A stretch of 64,000 bases of DNA from Novosphingobium guangzhouense (lineage in GTDB: Bacteria > Pseudomonadota > Alphaproteobacteria > Sphingomonadales > Sphingomonadaceae), in the NCBI RefSeq assembly GCF_002896965.1, contig NZ_LYMM01000030.1, positions 42,059 to 106,058 of the forward strand, read 5' to 3'. The notes beneath the pieces were generated by a model. The model did not search any database. It worked only from the letters and a program-made list of their open reading frames with translations, and was not told the DNA's origin. Shown in pieces: positions 36,563 through 45,690 of this stretch; within the stretch, counting starts at the first letter, position 1, and every line of letters starts with the position of its first letter. The position numbers were made by a program, and so were the translations under genes.

Positions 36563-37606
36563 CTATCCGATAAGCTTGCCCAGGCTCTGGGCAGTGAAGT
36601 CCACCATGGGGACGACGCGCGCATAATTCAACCGGGTCGGCCCGATTACCCCCACCACGCCCACCACCTTGCCTTCACGGTCGCGATAGGGCGAAGCGAT
36701 GACCGATGAACCGGAAAGCGCGAACAGGCGGTTTTCAGATCCGATGAAGATGCGCGTCGCCCGCGCCTCGCGCGCGGTGTCCAGCAGGTCAGCGACGGAC
36801 TGCTTGTTTTCAAGGTCGTCCAGCAGCGATCGCACGCGTTCAAGGTCGGTCAGCGCGGCTTCATCCAGCAGGTTGGCCTGCCCGCGCACGATCAGCACAG
36901 GCCGCTGGGCGGCATCCTCGCTCCAGACGGCAAGGCCGCGCTCGACAAGGTCGCGGCTGGCGGCGTCGAGCGCCGACTTGCCCGATGCGATCTCGGCGCG
37001 CATCGCTCCGGCGGCTTGTGCCAGCGTGCGCCCGCCAAGATGCGCGGAGATGTAGTTGGAAACTTCTTCCAGAGCGCCGGGCGGCAGGCTCATGGGCAGT
37101 TCAAGGATGCGGTTTTCCACCCCACCATCCTCGCCCACCAGCACCGCCAGCGCCTTTCCCGGCCCCAGCGGAACCAACTGCAGGTGCATCAGCCGGGGCT
37201 CTCGCCGGGGGACCATGACGACGCCTGCACCCGATGAAAGGTTGGAAAGCAGGGCGCTCGTTGCCTCCAGCGCTGCCTCGATCGGGCCGGGTGCGGCAAT
37301 GCGCCGTTCGATCGCCTGCCGCTCCTCGGGCGTGGGCTCGGCAACCTGCATGATCCCGTCCACGAACAGGCGCAGCCCCGCCTCGGTCGGCAACCGCCCC
37401 GCGCTGGTATGCGGCGCGGCCAGCAGGCCAAGCCCTTCCAGGTCGGCCAGCACCGAGCGGATCGAGGCGGACGACAGGTTCACGCCCCCCGCTCCTGCAA
37501 GCGCCTTGGACCCCACGGGCGTTCCGGTCGCCAGATAGCCTTCGACGACGAGCCGGAAGATCTCGCGCGCACGGGTGGTCAGTTCGGTGATCGGGGGCGT
37601 GGGCAT
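36563..37606 (-). CDS. hrcA: Heat-inducible transcription repressor HrcA
   Basis: 347-residue repressor of class I heat-shock genes. It has an N-terminal winged helix (about 1-85; TTRAREIFRLVVEGYLATGTP region), a GAF-like core and the C-terminal dimerisation segment ending VDFTAQSLGKLIG. HrcA binds CIRCE inverted repeats (TTAGCACTC-N9-GAGTGCTAA). I saw none upstream of dnaK, hrcA or grpE, so its target, usually groESL, lies elsewhere. It is divergent from rph across ~100 bases. Confidence 0.95.
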   Translation of the reverse strand: MPTPPITELTTRAREIFRLVVEGYLATGTPVGSKALAGAGGVNLSSASIRSVLADLEGLGLLAAPHTSAGRLPTEAGLRLFVDGIMQVAEPTPEERQAIERRIAAPGPIEAALEATSALLSNLSSGAGVVMVPRREPRLMHLQLVPLGPGKALAVLVGEDGGVENRILELPMSLPPGALEEVSNYISAHLGGRTLAQAAGAMRAEIASGKSALDAASRDLVERGLAVWSEDAAQRPVLIVRGQANLLDEAALTDLERVRSLLDDLENKQSVADLLDTAREARATRIFIGSENRLFALSGSSVIASPYRDREGKVVGVVGVIGPTRLNYARVVPMVDFTAQSLGKLIG

Positions 37607-37709
37607 CTTGCGTTCAATTTAGGCAATGCCCTTGAACCCTCAACCCCAATGCGACTAGGGCGAAGCGGTATTCCACGACACAATCGCCATAAGACAAGGA
37701 TTCCTGAAA

Positions 37710-38426
37710 ATGCGCCCTTCCGGCCGTGCTCCTGATGAAATGCGTGCCATCGATATCCAGACCGGTTTCACCAAGCACGCGGAAGGCTCTGTCCTGATCT
37801 CGTTCGGGGATACGCGCGTGCTGGTCACTGCCTCGGTCGAGGAGAAGGTGCCGCCGTTCCTGCGCGGCAAGGGCGAAGGCTGGGTGACGGCCGAATACTC
37901 GATGCTGCCGCGCGCCACTCATACCCGTGGCAGCCGTGAAGCGGCCAAGGGCAAGCAGTCGGGCCGCACGCAGGAAATCCAGCGCCTTATCGGCCGCTCG
38001 CTTCGTGCCGTGGTCGACATGAAGAAGCTGGGCGAGCGCCAGATCGTGCTCGACTGCGACGTGCTTCAGGCCGACGGCGGCACCCGCACCGCCTCGATCT
38101 CGGGCGCATGGGTGGCGCTGCGCCTTGCCGTCGACAAGCTGATGGCCGAGGGCAAGATCAAGGAAGACCCGATCACCGCGCGCGTCGCCGCGATCTCCTG
38201 CGGCATCCATCAAGGCACCCCGGTGCTCGACCTCGACTATATCGAGGACAGCGCGGCTGATGCCGACGCCAACTTCGTGCTGATTGAAGGCGGCCTGATC
38301 GCCGAGGCACAGGCCACCGCCGAAGGCGCGACTTATGACGAAGAGGGCCTGCTGCGCCTGCTGCGCCTTGCCCGCATCGGCTGCGAGCGCATCTTCGCCG
38401 CGCAGGCCAAGGCGGTAGGCCGCTGA
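37710..38426 (+). CDS. rph: Ribonuclease PH
   Basis: 238-residue phosphorolytic exoribonuclease that trims tRNA 3' ends. It has the family opening [12 protein letters not shown], the phosphate-binding [19 protein letters not shown] (shown in part) and the [15 protein letters not shown] signature. Length and all blocks are typical. It overlaps rdgB at one base (TGATG: rph stop TGA ends at 38426, where the rdgB ATG begins), so the two are coupled. Confidence 0.97.
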   Translation: MRPSGRAPDEMRAIDIQTGFTKHAEGSVLISFGDTRVLVTASVEEKVPPFLRGKGEGWVTAEYSMLPRATHTRGSREAAKGKQSGRTQEIQRLIGRSLRAVVDMKKLGERQIVLDCDVLQADGGTRTASISGAWVALRLAVDKLMAEGKIKEDPITARVAAISCGIHQGTPVLDLDYIEDSAADADANFVLIEGGLIAEAQATAEGATYDEEGLLRLLRLARIGCERIFAAQAKAVGR

Positions 38427-39076
38427 TGACCCGCAAGCTCGACGGATCGAAACTGGTCATCGCCACGCACAACGCGGGCAAGCTGCGCGAGATTTCCGCA
38501 CTGCTCGCCCCGTTCGGTGTGGACTGCGTCTCGGCGGGCGAACTCGGCCTGCCCGAGCCGGAGGAGACCGGCACCACGTTCGTCGAGAATGCGTTGCTGA
38601 AGGCCCACGCCGCCGCCAAGGCGGCGGGCCTGCCGGCGCTGGCGGACGACAGCGGCCTGTCGGTGACGGCGCTTGGCGGACGGCCGGGCGTCTACACCGC
38701 CGACTGGACGGAGCGGCAGTGGTTCGAGGCCGAGCCGGGCAAGGACTACAAGGGCCGGGACTGGTACCTCGCCATGGGCAAGGTCGAAGGACTGCTGTGC
38801 GAAAAGGGCCCGGACGTCGACCGTTCATGCCGGTTCTCCTGCACCCTCGCCATCGCCTGGCCCGAAGGCGACGAGGCGGTCTATGAAGGCCGCGTCGATG
38901 GTACGTTCTCCTGGCCGCCGCGCGGCACGATGGGCTTCGGCTATGATCCGGTCTTCGTGCCGCAGGGCCGCAATCAGACGTTCGCCGAACTGGGCCTCGA
39001 AGAAAAGAAGAGCATGAGCCACCGGGCCGACGCGTTCGCAAAGCTTGTCGCTGACCAGTTCCCCGATACGCCCTGA
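38426..39076 (+). CDS. rdgB: XTP/dITP diphosphatase RdgB
   Basis: 216-residue Ham1-family pyrophosphatase that removes non-canonical purine triphosphates. Family motifs: [13 protein letters not shown] near residue 12, [10 protein letters not shown] and LADDSGLSV for substrate and metal, then [15 protein letters not shown] and SHRADA. It is about 15 residues longer than E. coli RdgB because of an insert around residues 90-110 ([19 protein letters not shown]), which is common in alphaproteobacteria. Confidence 0.95.
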   Translation: MTRKLDGSKLVIATHNAGKLREISALLAPFGVDCVSAGELGLPEPEETGTTFVENALLKAHAAAKAAGLPALADDSGLSVTALGGRPGVYTADWTERQWFEAEPGKDYKGRDWYLAMGKVEGLLCEKGPDVDRSCRFSCTLAIAWPEGDEAVYEGRVDGTFSWPPRGTMGFGYDPVFVPQGRNQTFAELGLEEKKSMSHRADAFAKLVADQFPDTP

Positions 39077-39094
39077 CCGTGATACGATAGGCCG

Positions 39095-40261
39095 ATGGCC
39101 CGCGCTCTCTACATTCACTGGCCGTTCTGCCTCGCCAAGTGCCCGTATTGCGACTTCAACAGCCATGTGCGCGATCGGGTGGACCACGCGCACTGGCAGG
39201 AAGCGCTGCTGGCCGACATGCGGCACGAGCATGGGGCAACAGTCGGCGGCAACGACATTGGCAGGCCGCTGGAATCGATCTTCTTCGGAGGCGGCACGCC
39301 TTCGCTGATGCCGCCTGCGCTTGTCGCGCGCCTGCTGGAAGAGGCTGAGGCGCTGTGGGGCTTCGCGCCGGGCATCGAGATCACGCTGGAAGGCAATCCC
39401 TCTTCGGTGGAGGCCGCCAATTACGCGGCGCTTGCCGATGTGGGAATCAACCGCGTCTCGCTTGGCCTGCAGGCGCTGGACGACGCGACCTTGCGTTTCC
39501 TTGGCCGGTTGCATGACGCATCGGAAGGGCTGAAGGCGCTGGAAGTGGCCCAGCGCAACTTCGCGCGCGTCAGCTTCGACCTGATCTACGCCCGCCCCGG
39601 CCAGAGCGTGGATGCATGGCACGCCGAACTGGAGCGCGCGCTGGCCTATGGCACCGGGCACCTTTCGCTCTACCAACTGACCATCGAACCGGGCACCCGC
39701 TTCGAAACGATGGTGCGCAAGGGCGATTTCACGCCGCTTGACGAAGACGCCTGCGCCGACATGTTCGCCCTGACCCGCGAGGTGACCGCCGCAGCAGGGC
39801 TTCCCGCCTACGAGATCAGCAACCACGCCCGCCCCGGCGAGGAAAGCCGTCATAACCTGACGTATTGGCGCTACCACGATTATAGCGGCATCGGTCCCGG
39901 AGCGCATGGTCGGCGCGGCGGCGTCGCCACGGTACGCCATCGCAAGCCCGAAAACTGGCTGGCCGGCATCGCCCGCGCCGCCCACGGCATTGCAGAAGAA
40001 CGCCCGCTGGGCATTGCGGAACAGGCGAGCGAGGCGATGCTGATGGGCCTGCGCCTGCGCGAAGGCGTGGACCTTGCCGCAATGGCCGCCCGCTTCGGCA
40101 TGGCGCAGGACCAGTTGTGCGATCCCGCCAAGGCCCGCTTCTACGAAGGACAGGGCCTTGTCTGGCGCGACGGGCCGCGCGTGGGCGTGACCGGCGAAGG
40201 CATGGTTCTGCTTGACGCGCTGCTTAGCGAACTTGTCCCCGAACAGCTGGTCGAGGCCTGA
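39095..40261 (+). CDS. hemW: Radical SAM heme chaperone HemW
   Basis: 388-residue radical SAM protein that binds heme and inserts it into target proteins. The [4Fe-4S] motif is CLAKCPYCDF (Cys-x3-Cys-x2-Cys), followed by the SAM-binding GGGTPSLMP. The HNLTYWR block and C-terminal HemN_C domain are present. It lacks the N-terminal extension of true coproporphyrinogen oxidase HemN, so the older annotation as HemN does not apply. It follows rdgB by 18 bases in the same unit. Confidence 0.93.
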   Translation: MARALYIHWPFCLAKCPYCDFNSHVRDRVDHAHWQEALLADMRHEHGATVGGNDIGRPLESIFFGGGTPSLMPPALVARLLEEAEALWGFAPGIEITLEGNPSSVEAANYAALADVGINRVSLGLQALDDATLRFLGRLHDASEGLKALEVAQRNFARVSFDLIYARPGQSVDAWHAELERALAYGTGHLSLYQLTIEPGTRFETMVRKGDFTPLDEDACADMFALTREVTAAAGLPAYEISNHARPGEESRHNLTYWRYHDYSGIGPGAHGRRGGVATVRHRKPENWLAGIARAAHGIAEERPLGIAEQASEAMLMGLRLREGVDLAAMAARFGMAQDQLCDPAKARFYEGQGLVWRDGPRVGVTGEGMVLLDALLSELVPEQLVEA

Positions 40262-40272
40262 CGGGGCGGGCC

Positions 40273-41172
40273 ATGGCGCACAAGGCCGACCTGCTCGAAG
40301 CCTGGGGCGATCACCTTGCGCATGGACGGCGGCGCAGCCCGCATACCGTGCGCGCTTATGTGGCGACGGCAAACCGGTTGCTTGACGGCCTTGGCGAAAC
40401 CGACTGGCAGGCGCTGGCCGCGCTCGACGCGCCGGCGCTTCGGGCACACCTGGCGGCGCGGCGGCAGGACGGGATAGGCAATGTATCTGCCGCGCGTGAG
40501 CTTTCGGCCCTCAAGGCATTCCTGATCTTCGCGCGGGGTAAGGCGGGTATCCCGCAAGCCTCCGCGCCCCGGCTCAAGGGGCCGCGCTTGAAAAAAGGAC
40601 TGCCGCGCCCGGTCACGCCGGACGAGGCGGTAAATCTTGCTGCAGGGGTGGAGGAAGATGCCGCAGAGCCATGGATCGGATCGCGGGATCGCGCGGTGCT
40701 GCTGCTGCTTTACGGCGCAGGGCTGCGGATCGCGGAGGCGCTGTCCCTGACCGCATCGGCGCTACCGCTGGGGGAGACGCTGGTGGTCACTGGCAAGGGC
40801 GGCAAACAACGCGTAGTGCCGGTGCTGCCGATCGTACGCGATGCGGTGGCGGACTATGTCGCCAAATGCCCCTGGCCCATGGCGCGCGATCAGGCGCTGT
40901 TCCGGGGGGCAAAAGGCGGGCCGCTGGCGCAGGGCATGGTGCAAAGAGCCGTTGCGCGCGCACGCGTCTATCTTGGCCTTCCGGCAAGCGCCACGCCGCA
41001 CGCCCTGCGTCACAGCTTCGCCACGCATCTTCTGGGCGCGGGCGCCGACTTGCGATCCTTGCAGGAGCTTCTGGGCCATGCCTCGCTCGGCTCTACCCAG
41101 ATCTACACCCGCGTCGATGCGGCAACCCTGCTGGATGTCTACCGCAACGCCCATCCCCGCGAACGGGGCTGA
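40273..41172 (+). CDS. xerC: Tyrosine recombinase XerC
   Basis: 299-residue site-specific recombinase that resolves chromosome dimers at dif. The N-terminal SAM-like core-binding domain is residues 1-90. The catalytic set is complete: Arg in GAGLRIAE, Lys in TGKGGKQR, His-x2-Arg in PHALRHSF, His in LGHASL and the nucleophile Tyr in STQIYTRV. It sits 11 bases after hemW in a conserved housekeeping run, so it is chromosomal XerC and not a mobile-element integrase. It converges on the DedA gene with only 13 bases between stops. Confidence 0.92.
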   Translation: MAHKADLLEAWGDHLAHGRRRSPHTVRAYVATANRLLDGLGETDWQALAALDAPALRAHLAARRQDGIGNVSAARELSALKAFLIFARGKAGIPQASAPRLKGPRLKKGLPRPVTPDEAVNLAAGVEEDAAEPWIGSRDRAVLLLLYGAGLRIAEALSLTASALPLGETLVVTGKGGKQRVVPVLPIVRDAVADYVAKCPWPMARDQALFRGAKGGPLAQGMVQRAVARARVYLGLPASATPHALRHSFATHLLGAGADLRSLQELLGHASLGSTQIYTRVDAATLLDVYRNAHPRERG

Positions 41173-41185
41173 GAAACGTCAGTCC

Positions 41186-41788
41186 CTACTGCTCCTTTGG
41201 CTTCCAGTTGATCACGCGCCAAAGATAGAGCACCACCGTCAGCGCACCGATCGCCACGGTAACCCACCCAAGCCATTCCTCTGCCTGAGCCAGTGTATGG
41301 CCGAGCCACTGTCCGCCAAGGATCAGTGCAACGTTCCAGATCGCCGCACCGACGAAGGTGAACAGCAGGAACTTCCAGTGCGCCATGTGCGCCAGCCCCG
41401 CCGGTATCGAGATGACCGTGCGGAACATCGGCATGAACCGGAACAGGAAGACGACCCAGTGACCGTGGCGTCGCAAAAACCGGCCCGCCGCCTCCACATC
41501 ATGCCACTCCAGCGTCAGCCAGCGGCCCCAGCGGTCGATGAAAGGGCGCAACCGTTCGTAGCCCAGCCGATCGGCGACGAGGAACAGCCCATAGTTGCCG
41601 ATAGCCGATCCCAGCGTGCCCCAGAACAGCAGCGGCCAGAACGCCATGTCTCCGCGCGCCACCGCGACCCCGCCAAGGCCCATGATGACTTCGGAAGGGA
41701 CCGGCGGGATAATGTTCTCCAGCGCCATCAGGAACATGATGCCCAGATAGCCGCCCTGGCGGATGACCTCGTAAATCCATTCACCCAT
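41186..41788 (-). CDS. DedA family membrane protein
   Basis: 200-residue inner-membrane protein of the DedA/VTT superfamily, linked to lipid carrier recycling and envelope homeostasis. The family's ENIIPPVPSEVIM motif is near residue 22. The conserved arginine stretch FLRRHGHWVVFLFRFMPMFRT follows (split here to its core GRF-like RFMP). Several hydrophobic helices complete it. It is the last gene after gshB on the minus strand, ~40 bases downstream. Confidence 0.9.
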   Translation of the reverse strand: MGEWIYEVIRQGGYLGIMFLMALENIIPPVPSEVIMGLGGVAVARGDMAFWPLLFWGTLGSAIGNYGLFLVADRLGYERLRPFIDRWGRWLTLEWHDVEAAGRFLRRHGHWVVFLFRFMPMFRTVISIPAGLAHMAHWKFLLFTFVGAAIWNVALILGGQWLGHTLAQAEEWLGWVTVAIGALTVVLYLWRVINWKPKEQ

Positions 41789-41830
41789 GAGCGCAGGCCC
41801 TCGGCGTGCGATGGACGACCGCAGGCATCG

Positions 41831-42802
41831 TCACATCAGCTTGTGCCGCCGCTCGATTGCGTCCCATATCCGCGCGGCGGTATCGGTGCCGTTGAAGCGG
41901 TCGATCGCCACGATGCCGGTGGGCGAAGTCACGTTGATTTCCGTCAGCCATTTCCCGCCAATCACGTCGATGCCAACGAAAACCAGCCCCCGCGCCTTGA
42001 GTTCCGGCCCAAGCGCCGCACAGATTTCCTCTTCCGCCGAAGTGAGCGTACTTGCCTCTGCCGATCCGCCGACGGCAAGGTTGGAACGGAATTCGCCTTC
42101 GCCCGGCTTGCGGTTGATGGCGCCTGCGAATTCGCCGTCGACAAGGACGATGCGCTTGTCGCCTTCGGACACGTCGGGAAGGAAGGGCTGGACCATGAAC
42201 GGCTCGACCCACGCGTTCTCGAACATTTCGATCAGCGCCCCGAGGTTGGAACCGTCGGCAGGTACGCGGAACACGGCCTTGCCGCCGTTGCCGTGGAGCG
42301 GCTTGATCACCAGGTCGCCGGGATGGCGGGCATTGAACGCCTTCACGTCCTCGATCCGGCGGGCAATGAACGTGGGCGGCATGAACTGCGCGTAATCGAG
42401 TACGAAGACCTTTTCAGGCGCATTGCGCACCGATGCAGGATCGTTGGCCACCAGCGTCTTGCCGGCAAGACGTTCCAGCAGGTGCGTTGCAGTGATGTAG
42501 CCAAGGTCGAACGGCGGATCCTGCCGCATCAGCACCACGTCGATATCGGCGACAAGGTCGATCAGGCGATATTCGCCGCGCGTGAAGTGATTACCCTCCA
42601 CCCGCTGCACGGTGACCGGGGCGCCCCAGCAGGTCAGCCGGCCACCCGCGCCATAGGCGGTGTCATAGGCCAGCGTGCGCACGTCGTAATGATAAAGGGT
42701 ATGCCCGCGCGCCTGCGCGGCCAGCATCAGGGCAAAGCTTGAATCCCCGCCGATCTTGATCGATTCGAGCGGGTCCATCTGAACGGCAATACGCAAGGTC
42801 AT
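41831..42802 (-). CDS. gshB: Glutathione synthetase
   Basis: 323-residue ATP-grasp ligase that joins glycine to gamma-glutamylcysteine. The N-terminal VQMDPLESIKIGGDSSFALM is the bacterial GshB opening. The ATP-grasp portion has KPLHGNGGKAVF and the C-terminal Mg site INVTSPTGI. Length is typical. In related genomes rsmI-yraN-gshB often form one run. Here a small plus-strand gene (42924-43124) separates yraN from gshB. Confidence 0.96.
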   Translation of the reverse strand: MTLRIAVQMDPLESIKIGGDSSFALMLAAQARGHTLYHYDVRTLAYDTAYGAGGRLTCWGAPVTVQRVEGNHFTRGEYRLIDLVADIDVVLMRQDPPFDLGYITATHLLERLAGKTLVANDPASVRNAPEKVFVLDYAQFMPPTFIARRIEDVKAFNARHPGDLVIKPLHGNGGKAVFRVPADGSNLGALIEMFENAWVEPFMVQPFLPDVSEGDKRIVLVDGEFAGAINRKPGEGEFRSNLAVGGSAEASTLTSAEEEICAALGPELKARGLVFVGIDVIGGKWLTEINVTSPTGIVAIDRFNGTDTAARIWDAIERRHKLM

Positions 42803-42923
42803 GTAATCGCGCTCCTACGGGGGCGTCCGGGGTGGCTCGTTAATGAAGCCAGCTGTGTTTCGCGCATATAGGTCGCTGGCGCGCAAAGCGAACCTCAACT
42901 TCTTTCAGGGAGAGAATTTTTCC

Positions 42924-43124
42924 ATGATCAGGAAGCACACCTTCATCGCCCTTGTCTGCGCCGGCGGCCTCCTTGCCGCACCGGGCATCGCGTTTGCGAA
43001 CCCGGACCCGCATCCCACGCAAACGCCCACGCCGCATCCCACCGATCATCCATCGCCGCATCCGACGGACCATCCGTCCCCTCACCCGACCGAGCATCCT
43101 ACAGAGCACCCGAAGGGTCGATAA
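42924..43124 (+). CDS. Small secreted His/Pro-repeat protein
   Basis: 66 residues. A signal peptide (MIRKHTFIALVCAGGLLAAP) with likely cleavage AFA-NP leaves a ~40-residue mature peptide made almost only of Pro, His, Thr, Ser, Asp and Glu. Repeats of PHPTDHPS occur twice and a degenerate PHPTEHPTEHP follows. The protein is probably disordered and could bind metal through its ~9 histidines. I do not recognise a family. The ATG at 42924 is chosen for the signal peptide; an in-frame ATG at 42843 would add 27 residues. It stands opposite to and between gshB and yraN. Confidence 0.6.
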   Translation: MIRKHTFIALVCAGGLLAAPGIAFANPDPHPTQTPTPHPTDHPSPHPTDHPSPHPTEHPTEHPKGR

Positions 43125-43127
43125 ACG

Positions 43128-43493
43128 CTACATCGCGCCGGGTTGCCAGGCATTGGTGATCCGGCGTGGCCGGCATCCGGGCGCGATCAGGATCACGTCG
43201 ATCCGCTGGTCGTCGCCTGGACGCGCATAGCGCGGTGCGATGAGCCGTGCCGCATCTGCAACCCGTTGCAGACGCCGGGCATCGATAGCCGTCGCAAGAT
43301 CAGCCCGAGACGCGCGCCATTTGACCTCGACGAAACACACGGTACGCCCCCGCCGCGCGACGAGATCGACCTCGCCGATCCGGGTCTTCACCCGGCGACC
43401 GACGATTCGCCAGCCGGTGAGCCACAGCCAGACCCCGGCGATCCATTCGCCCCGCCTTCCCCGCTGCTCTGCCCGGCGGCGCCGATCGCTCAC
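43128..43493 (-). CDS. yraN: YraN family (UPF0102) putative endonuclease-fold protein
   Basis: 121-residue PD-(D/E)xK-like protein of the YraN family. The motif pattern is RVKTRIGEVDLVARRGRTV with FVEVKWR, i.e. E...GEID...FVEVK, the metal-site residues of Holliday-junction-resolvase-like folds. Enzymatic activity of the family is not firmly established. Its start overlaps the rsmI stop (ATGA), matching the usual rsmI-yraN pairing. Confidence 0.9.
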   Translation of the reverse strand: MSDRRRRAEQRGRRGEWIAGVWLWLTGWRIVGRRVKTRIGEVDLVARRGRTVCFVEVKWRASRADLATAIDARRLQRVADAARLIAPRYARPGDDQRIDVILIAPGCRPRRITNAWQPGAM

Positions 43494-44317
43494 TTGAGTT
43501 CCATCGCCCTTGCGTAAAGCACCTTGCGATCAAGGCCGGTTGCTTTCGCCACGGCGGCGGCGGCCTGCGATGCCTTGGCGGTGGAAAGCGCCTCTCGCAG
43601 CAGGGTATCGACATCAACCTCGCCCAGCGGTTCATCTCCGGGCGGGGCGATCAGCAGCACGATTTCCCCCTTGGGCGGGTGCGCGGCATAGTATTCCGAC
43701 AGTTCCTGTGGAGAACCGCTACGGCATTCCTCGAACTTCTTGGTGAGTTCGCGCGCCACCGCAACCTCGCGCCCGGGCAGCACCGACGCGATCGCGCCAA
43801 GCGATGCATCGAGGCGCGGCGCGGTCTCATAGAAGATCAGGGTAGCCGGAACCTTCGCCAGTTCGGCCAGCATATCCTCGCGCGCCTTGGCCTTGTTGGG
43901 CAGGAACCCGGCGAACAGGAAGCGGTCGTTCGGCAGGCCCGACAGCGTCATCGCCACGACCGCCGCATTCGGCCCCGGCAGGCTGGTAACCGCGATTCCC
44001 CGCTCGCGCGCGGTACGCACAAGGCGATAGCCGGGGTCGGAGATAAGCGGCGTTCCGGCATCGCTGACAAGCGCCACCGGCTCTGCCTCCATCAAGGCCA
44101 GCAACCGTTCGCGATCGCCCTCGCCAGCGTGGTCGTCGTAGCGCAGCAGCTTCTTCTTCAAACCCAGGTGATGCAGCAGCTTGCCCGTCACGCGGGTGTC
44201 CTCGCAGGCGACTATGGAGACGCCCCGCAGGGTCTCCACCGCCCGCAGGGTAATGTCCCCCAGGTTGCCAATGGGGGTTGCGACTATGTAAAGGCCCGGC
44301 AAGAGTGTGTTTTCCAT
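43490..44317 (-). CDS. rsmI: 16S rRNA (cytidine-1402-2'-O)-methyltransferase RsmI
   Basis: 275-residue tetrapyrrole methylase-fold enzyme that ribose-methylates C1402 in the ribosomal P site. Motifs: GLYIVATPIGNLGDIT at the start, ACEDTR, SDAGTPLISDPG and FETAPR-like FYETAPR. The C-terminal HTH-like region ends with LDRKVLYARAMEL. It is divergent from the LpoA-like gene, an arrangement conserved from E. coli. Confidence 0.95.
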   Translation of the reverse strand: MENTLLPGLYIVATPIGNLGDITLRAVETLRGVSIVACEDTRVTGKLLHHLGLKKKLLRYDDHAGEGDRERLLALMEAEPVALVSDAGTPLISDPGYRLVRTARERGIAVTSLPGPNAAVVAMTLSGLPNDRFLFAGFLPNKAKAREDMLAELAKVPATLIFYETAPRLDASLGAIASVLPGREVAVARELTKKFEECRSGSPQELSEYYAAHPPKGEIVLLIAPPGDEPLGEVDVDTLLREALSTAKASQAAAAVAKATGLDRKVLYARAMELK

Positions 44318-44359
44318 CGGCCGATCTCATGGCCCATAGATAGAGGGAGCGGCAAGCCA

Positions 44360-45547
44360 ATGTTCGACGCCAGCGGGAATCGGCGCCTCAATCGCCGGAA
44401 TCTTCTCGCCGCAGCGGCGATGGCCGTGCTCGCGGGTTGTACCGTAGTACCCAAGGCGCCCGTATCCGGCCCCGCGCCCGCCCCGACGCCCGCGCCTTCC
44501 CAAAGCGACATTCCCGTCGACACCGAACGGCATCGCGTGGCGCTGCTGGTTCCGGTGACCGGCGTGAACGCGGGGGTCGGCCAGGCGATCGCCAATGCCG
44601 CCAACATGGCCTTGCTCGATACGTCCGCGAAGAACCTGCGCGTAACCACCTATGACACCTCCGCCGGTGCGGCCGAGGCCACGCGCAAGGCCATCGCGGA
44701 TGGAAACCAGCTGATTCTCGGCCCGCTGCTGTCGGATGATATCCCCACCGTGTCCGGCGTCGCGCGTGCGGCCAAGATCCCGGTCATCTCGTTCTCGAAC
44801 GATGAGCAGGCGGCCAGCCGTGACGTGCTGATCATGGGCAACCTGCCCGGACAATCGGTGACCCGCACCGTGCAATATGCCCGCGCGCAGGGTATCTCCA
44901 CCTTCGGCGCGCTGGTTCCGCGTGGCGATTACGGCGACCGGACCAGCGCCGCGCTGCTGGCGGCGGTGCGTTCCGGCGGCGGATCGGTCGTTGCCCTCGA
45001 ACCTTATGAGCGCAGCGCCGCCTCCATCGCCTCCGCCGCGCAGCGTGTGAAGGCCAAGGGCGGTTTCGAGGCCCTGCTTATCGCCGACAGCGGATCGCTT
45101 TCAGTGCGCGCCGCCACTGCCTTCAAGGGTACGTCCAAGACCCCCGGCGTGCGCCTGCTGGGCACCGAACTGTGGAGCGGCGAGCGGGACGTCAACGCAT
45201 CGGCCGCGCTGGCGGGCGCGTGGTACTCCACCGTTTCCGACCAGCGCTTCGCCCAGTTCTCCAAGAGCTACCGCGCCCGCTTCGGCGGCCAGCCGTTCCG
45301 CATTGCAACCCTTGGATACGATGCCGTGCTGCTGACCCTGCGGGTCGCGCGCGACTGGAAGCCGGGCACCCGCTTCCCCGCCGATACCCTGCGCGACACC
45401 AAGGCGTTTCCCGGCGGCTTCCTGGGCGTGGACGGCGCATTCCGCTTCACCAAGGGCGGCCTGATCGAACGCGCGCTGGAAGTGCGTGAGGTCGGCGCCG
45501 GCGCCACCAAGGTGGTCAGTCCGGCGCCCGTGAAGTTCGGCGAGTGA
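44360..45547 (+). CDS. LpoA-like penicillin-binding protein activator (periplasmic-binding fold lipoprotein)
   Basis: 395 residues. A signal with RRNLLAAAAMAVLAGC gives lipobox Cys27, so it is probably an outer-membrane lipoprotein. A Pro/Ala linker (PVSGPAPAPTPAPS) precedes a type I periplasmic-binding fold (HRVALLVPVTG to the end). In E. coli LpoA, the equivalent C-terminal domain activates PBP1a. This protein lacks the N-terminal TPR part of LpoA. The neighbouring rsmI, divergent, supports the assignment. It could instead be a Leu/Ile/Val-type binding protein. A 13-bp inverted repeat follows the stop. Confidence 0.82.
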   Translation: MFDASGNRRLNRRNLLAAAAMAVLAGCTVVPKAPVSGPAPAPTPAPSQSDIPVDTERHRVALLVPVTGVNAGVGQAIANAANMALLDTSAKNLRVTTYDTSAGAAEATRKAIADGNQLILGPLLSDDIPTVSGVARAAKIPVISFSNDEQAASRDVLIMGNLPGQSVTRTVQYARAQGISTFGALVPRGDYGDRTSAALLAAVRSGGGSVVALEPYERSAASIASAAQRVKAKGGFEALLIADSGSLSVRAATAFKGTSKTPGVRLLGTELWSGERDVNASAALAGAWYSTVSDQRFAQFSKSYRARFGGQPFRIATLGYDAVLLTLRVARDWKPGTRFPADTLRDTKAFPGGFLGVDGAFRFTKGGLIERALEVREVGAGATKVVSPAPVKFGE

Positions 45548-45552
45548 CGGCC

Positions 45553-45591
45553 GAGGCTTCGGCAAGCTCAGCTTGAGGTTGCCGAAGCCTC
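45553..45591. repeat. 13-bp inverted repeat after the LpoA-like gene
   Basis: GAGGCTTCGGCAA (45553-45565) and TTGCCGAAGCCTC (45579-45591) are perfect complements. Inside the loop CTCA/TGAG (45567-45570, 45574-45577) can pair further. It lies between codirectional genes. The CTTCGGCAAGCTCAGC core resembles the extragenic palindromes I recall from sphingomonads, so it may be a dispersed REP-like element acting also as a terminator. Confidence 0.7.
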
Positions 45592-45690
45592 TGCGCCACC
45601 CACCTTCCGTTCCCGATTTGAACCGGCCCTGCGGATAAAGCGCAAAGCCCCGCTTGCCGCCACGATTCCGCGCGTCCTATAGTGGCAGCC

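Noticed and set aside
40273..41172. Tyrosine recombinase as a sign of an integrated element
   Set aside because: It is XerC in a housekeeping run, with no attachment repeats or phage genes near it.
42990..43110. Short direct repeats resembling a CRISPR or minisatellite
   Set aside because: They are in-frame codon repeats of PHPTDHPS in a secreted peptide, without spacers.
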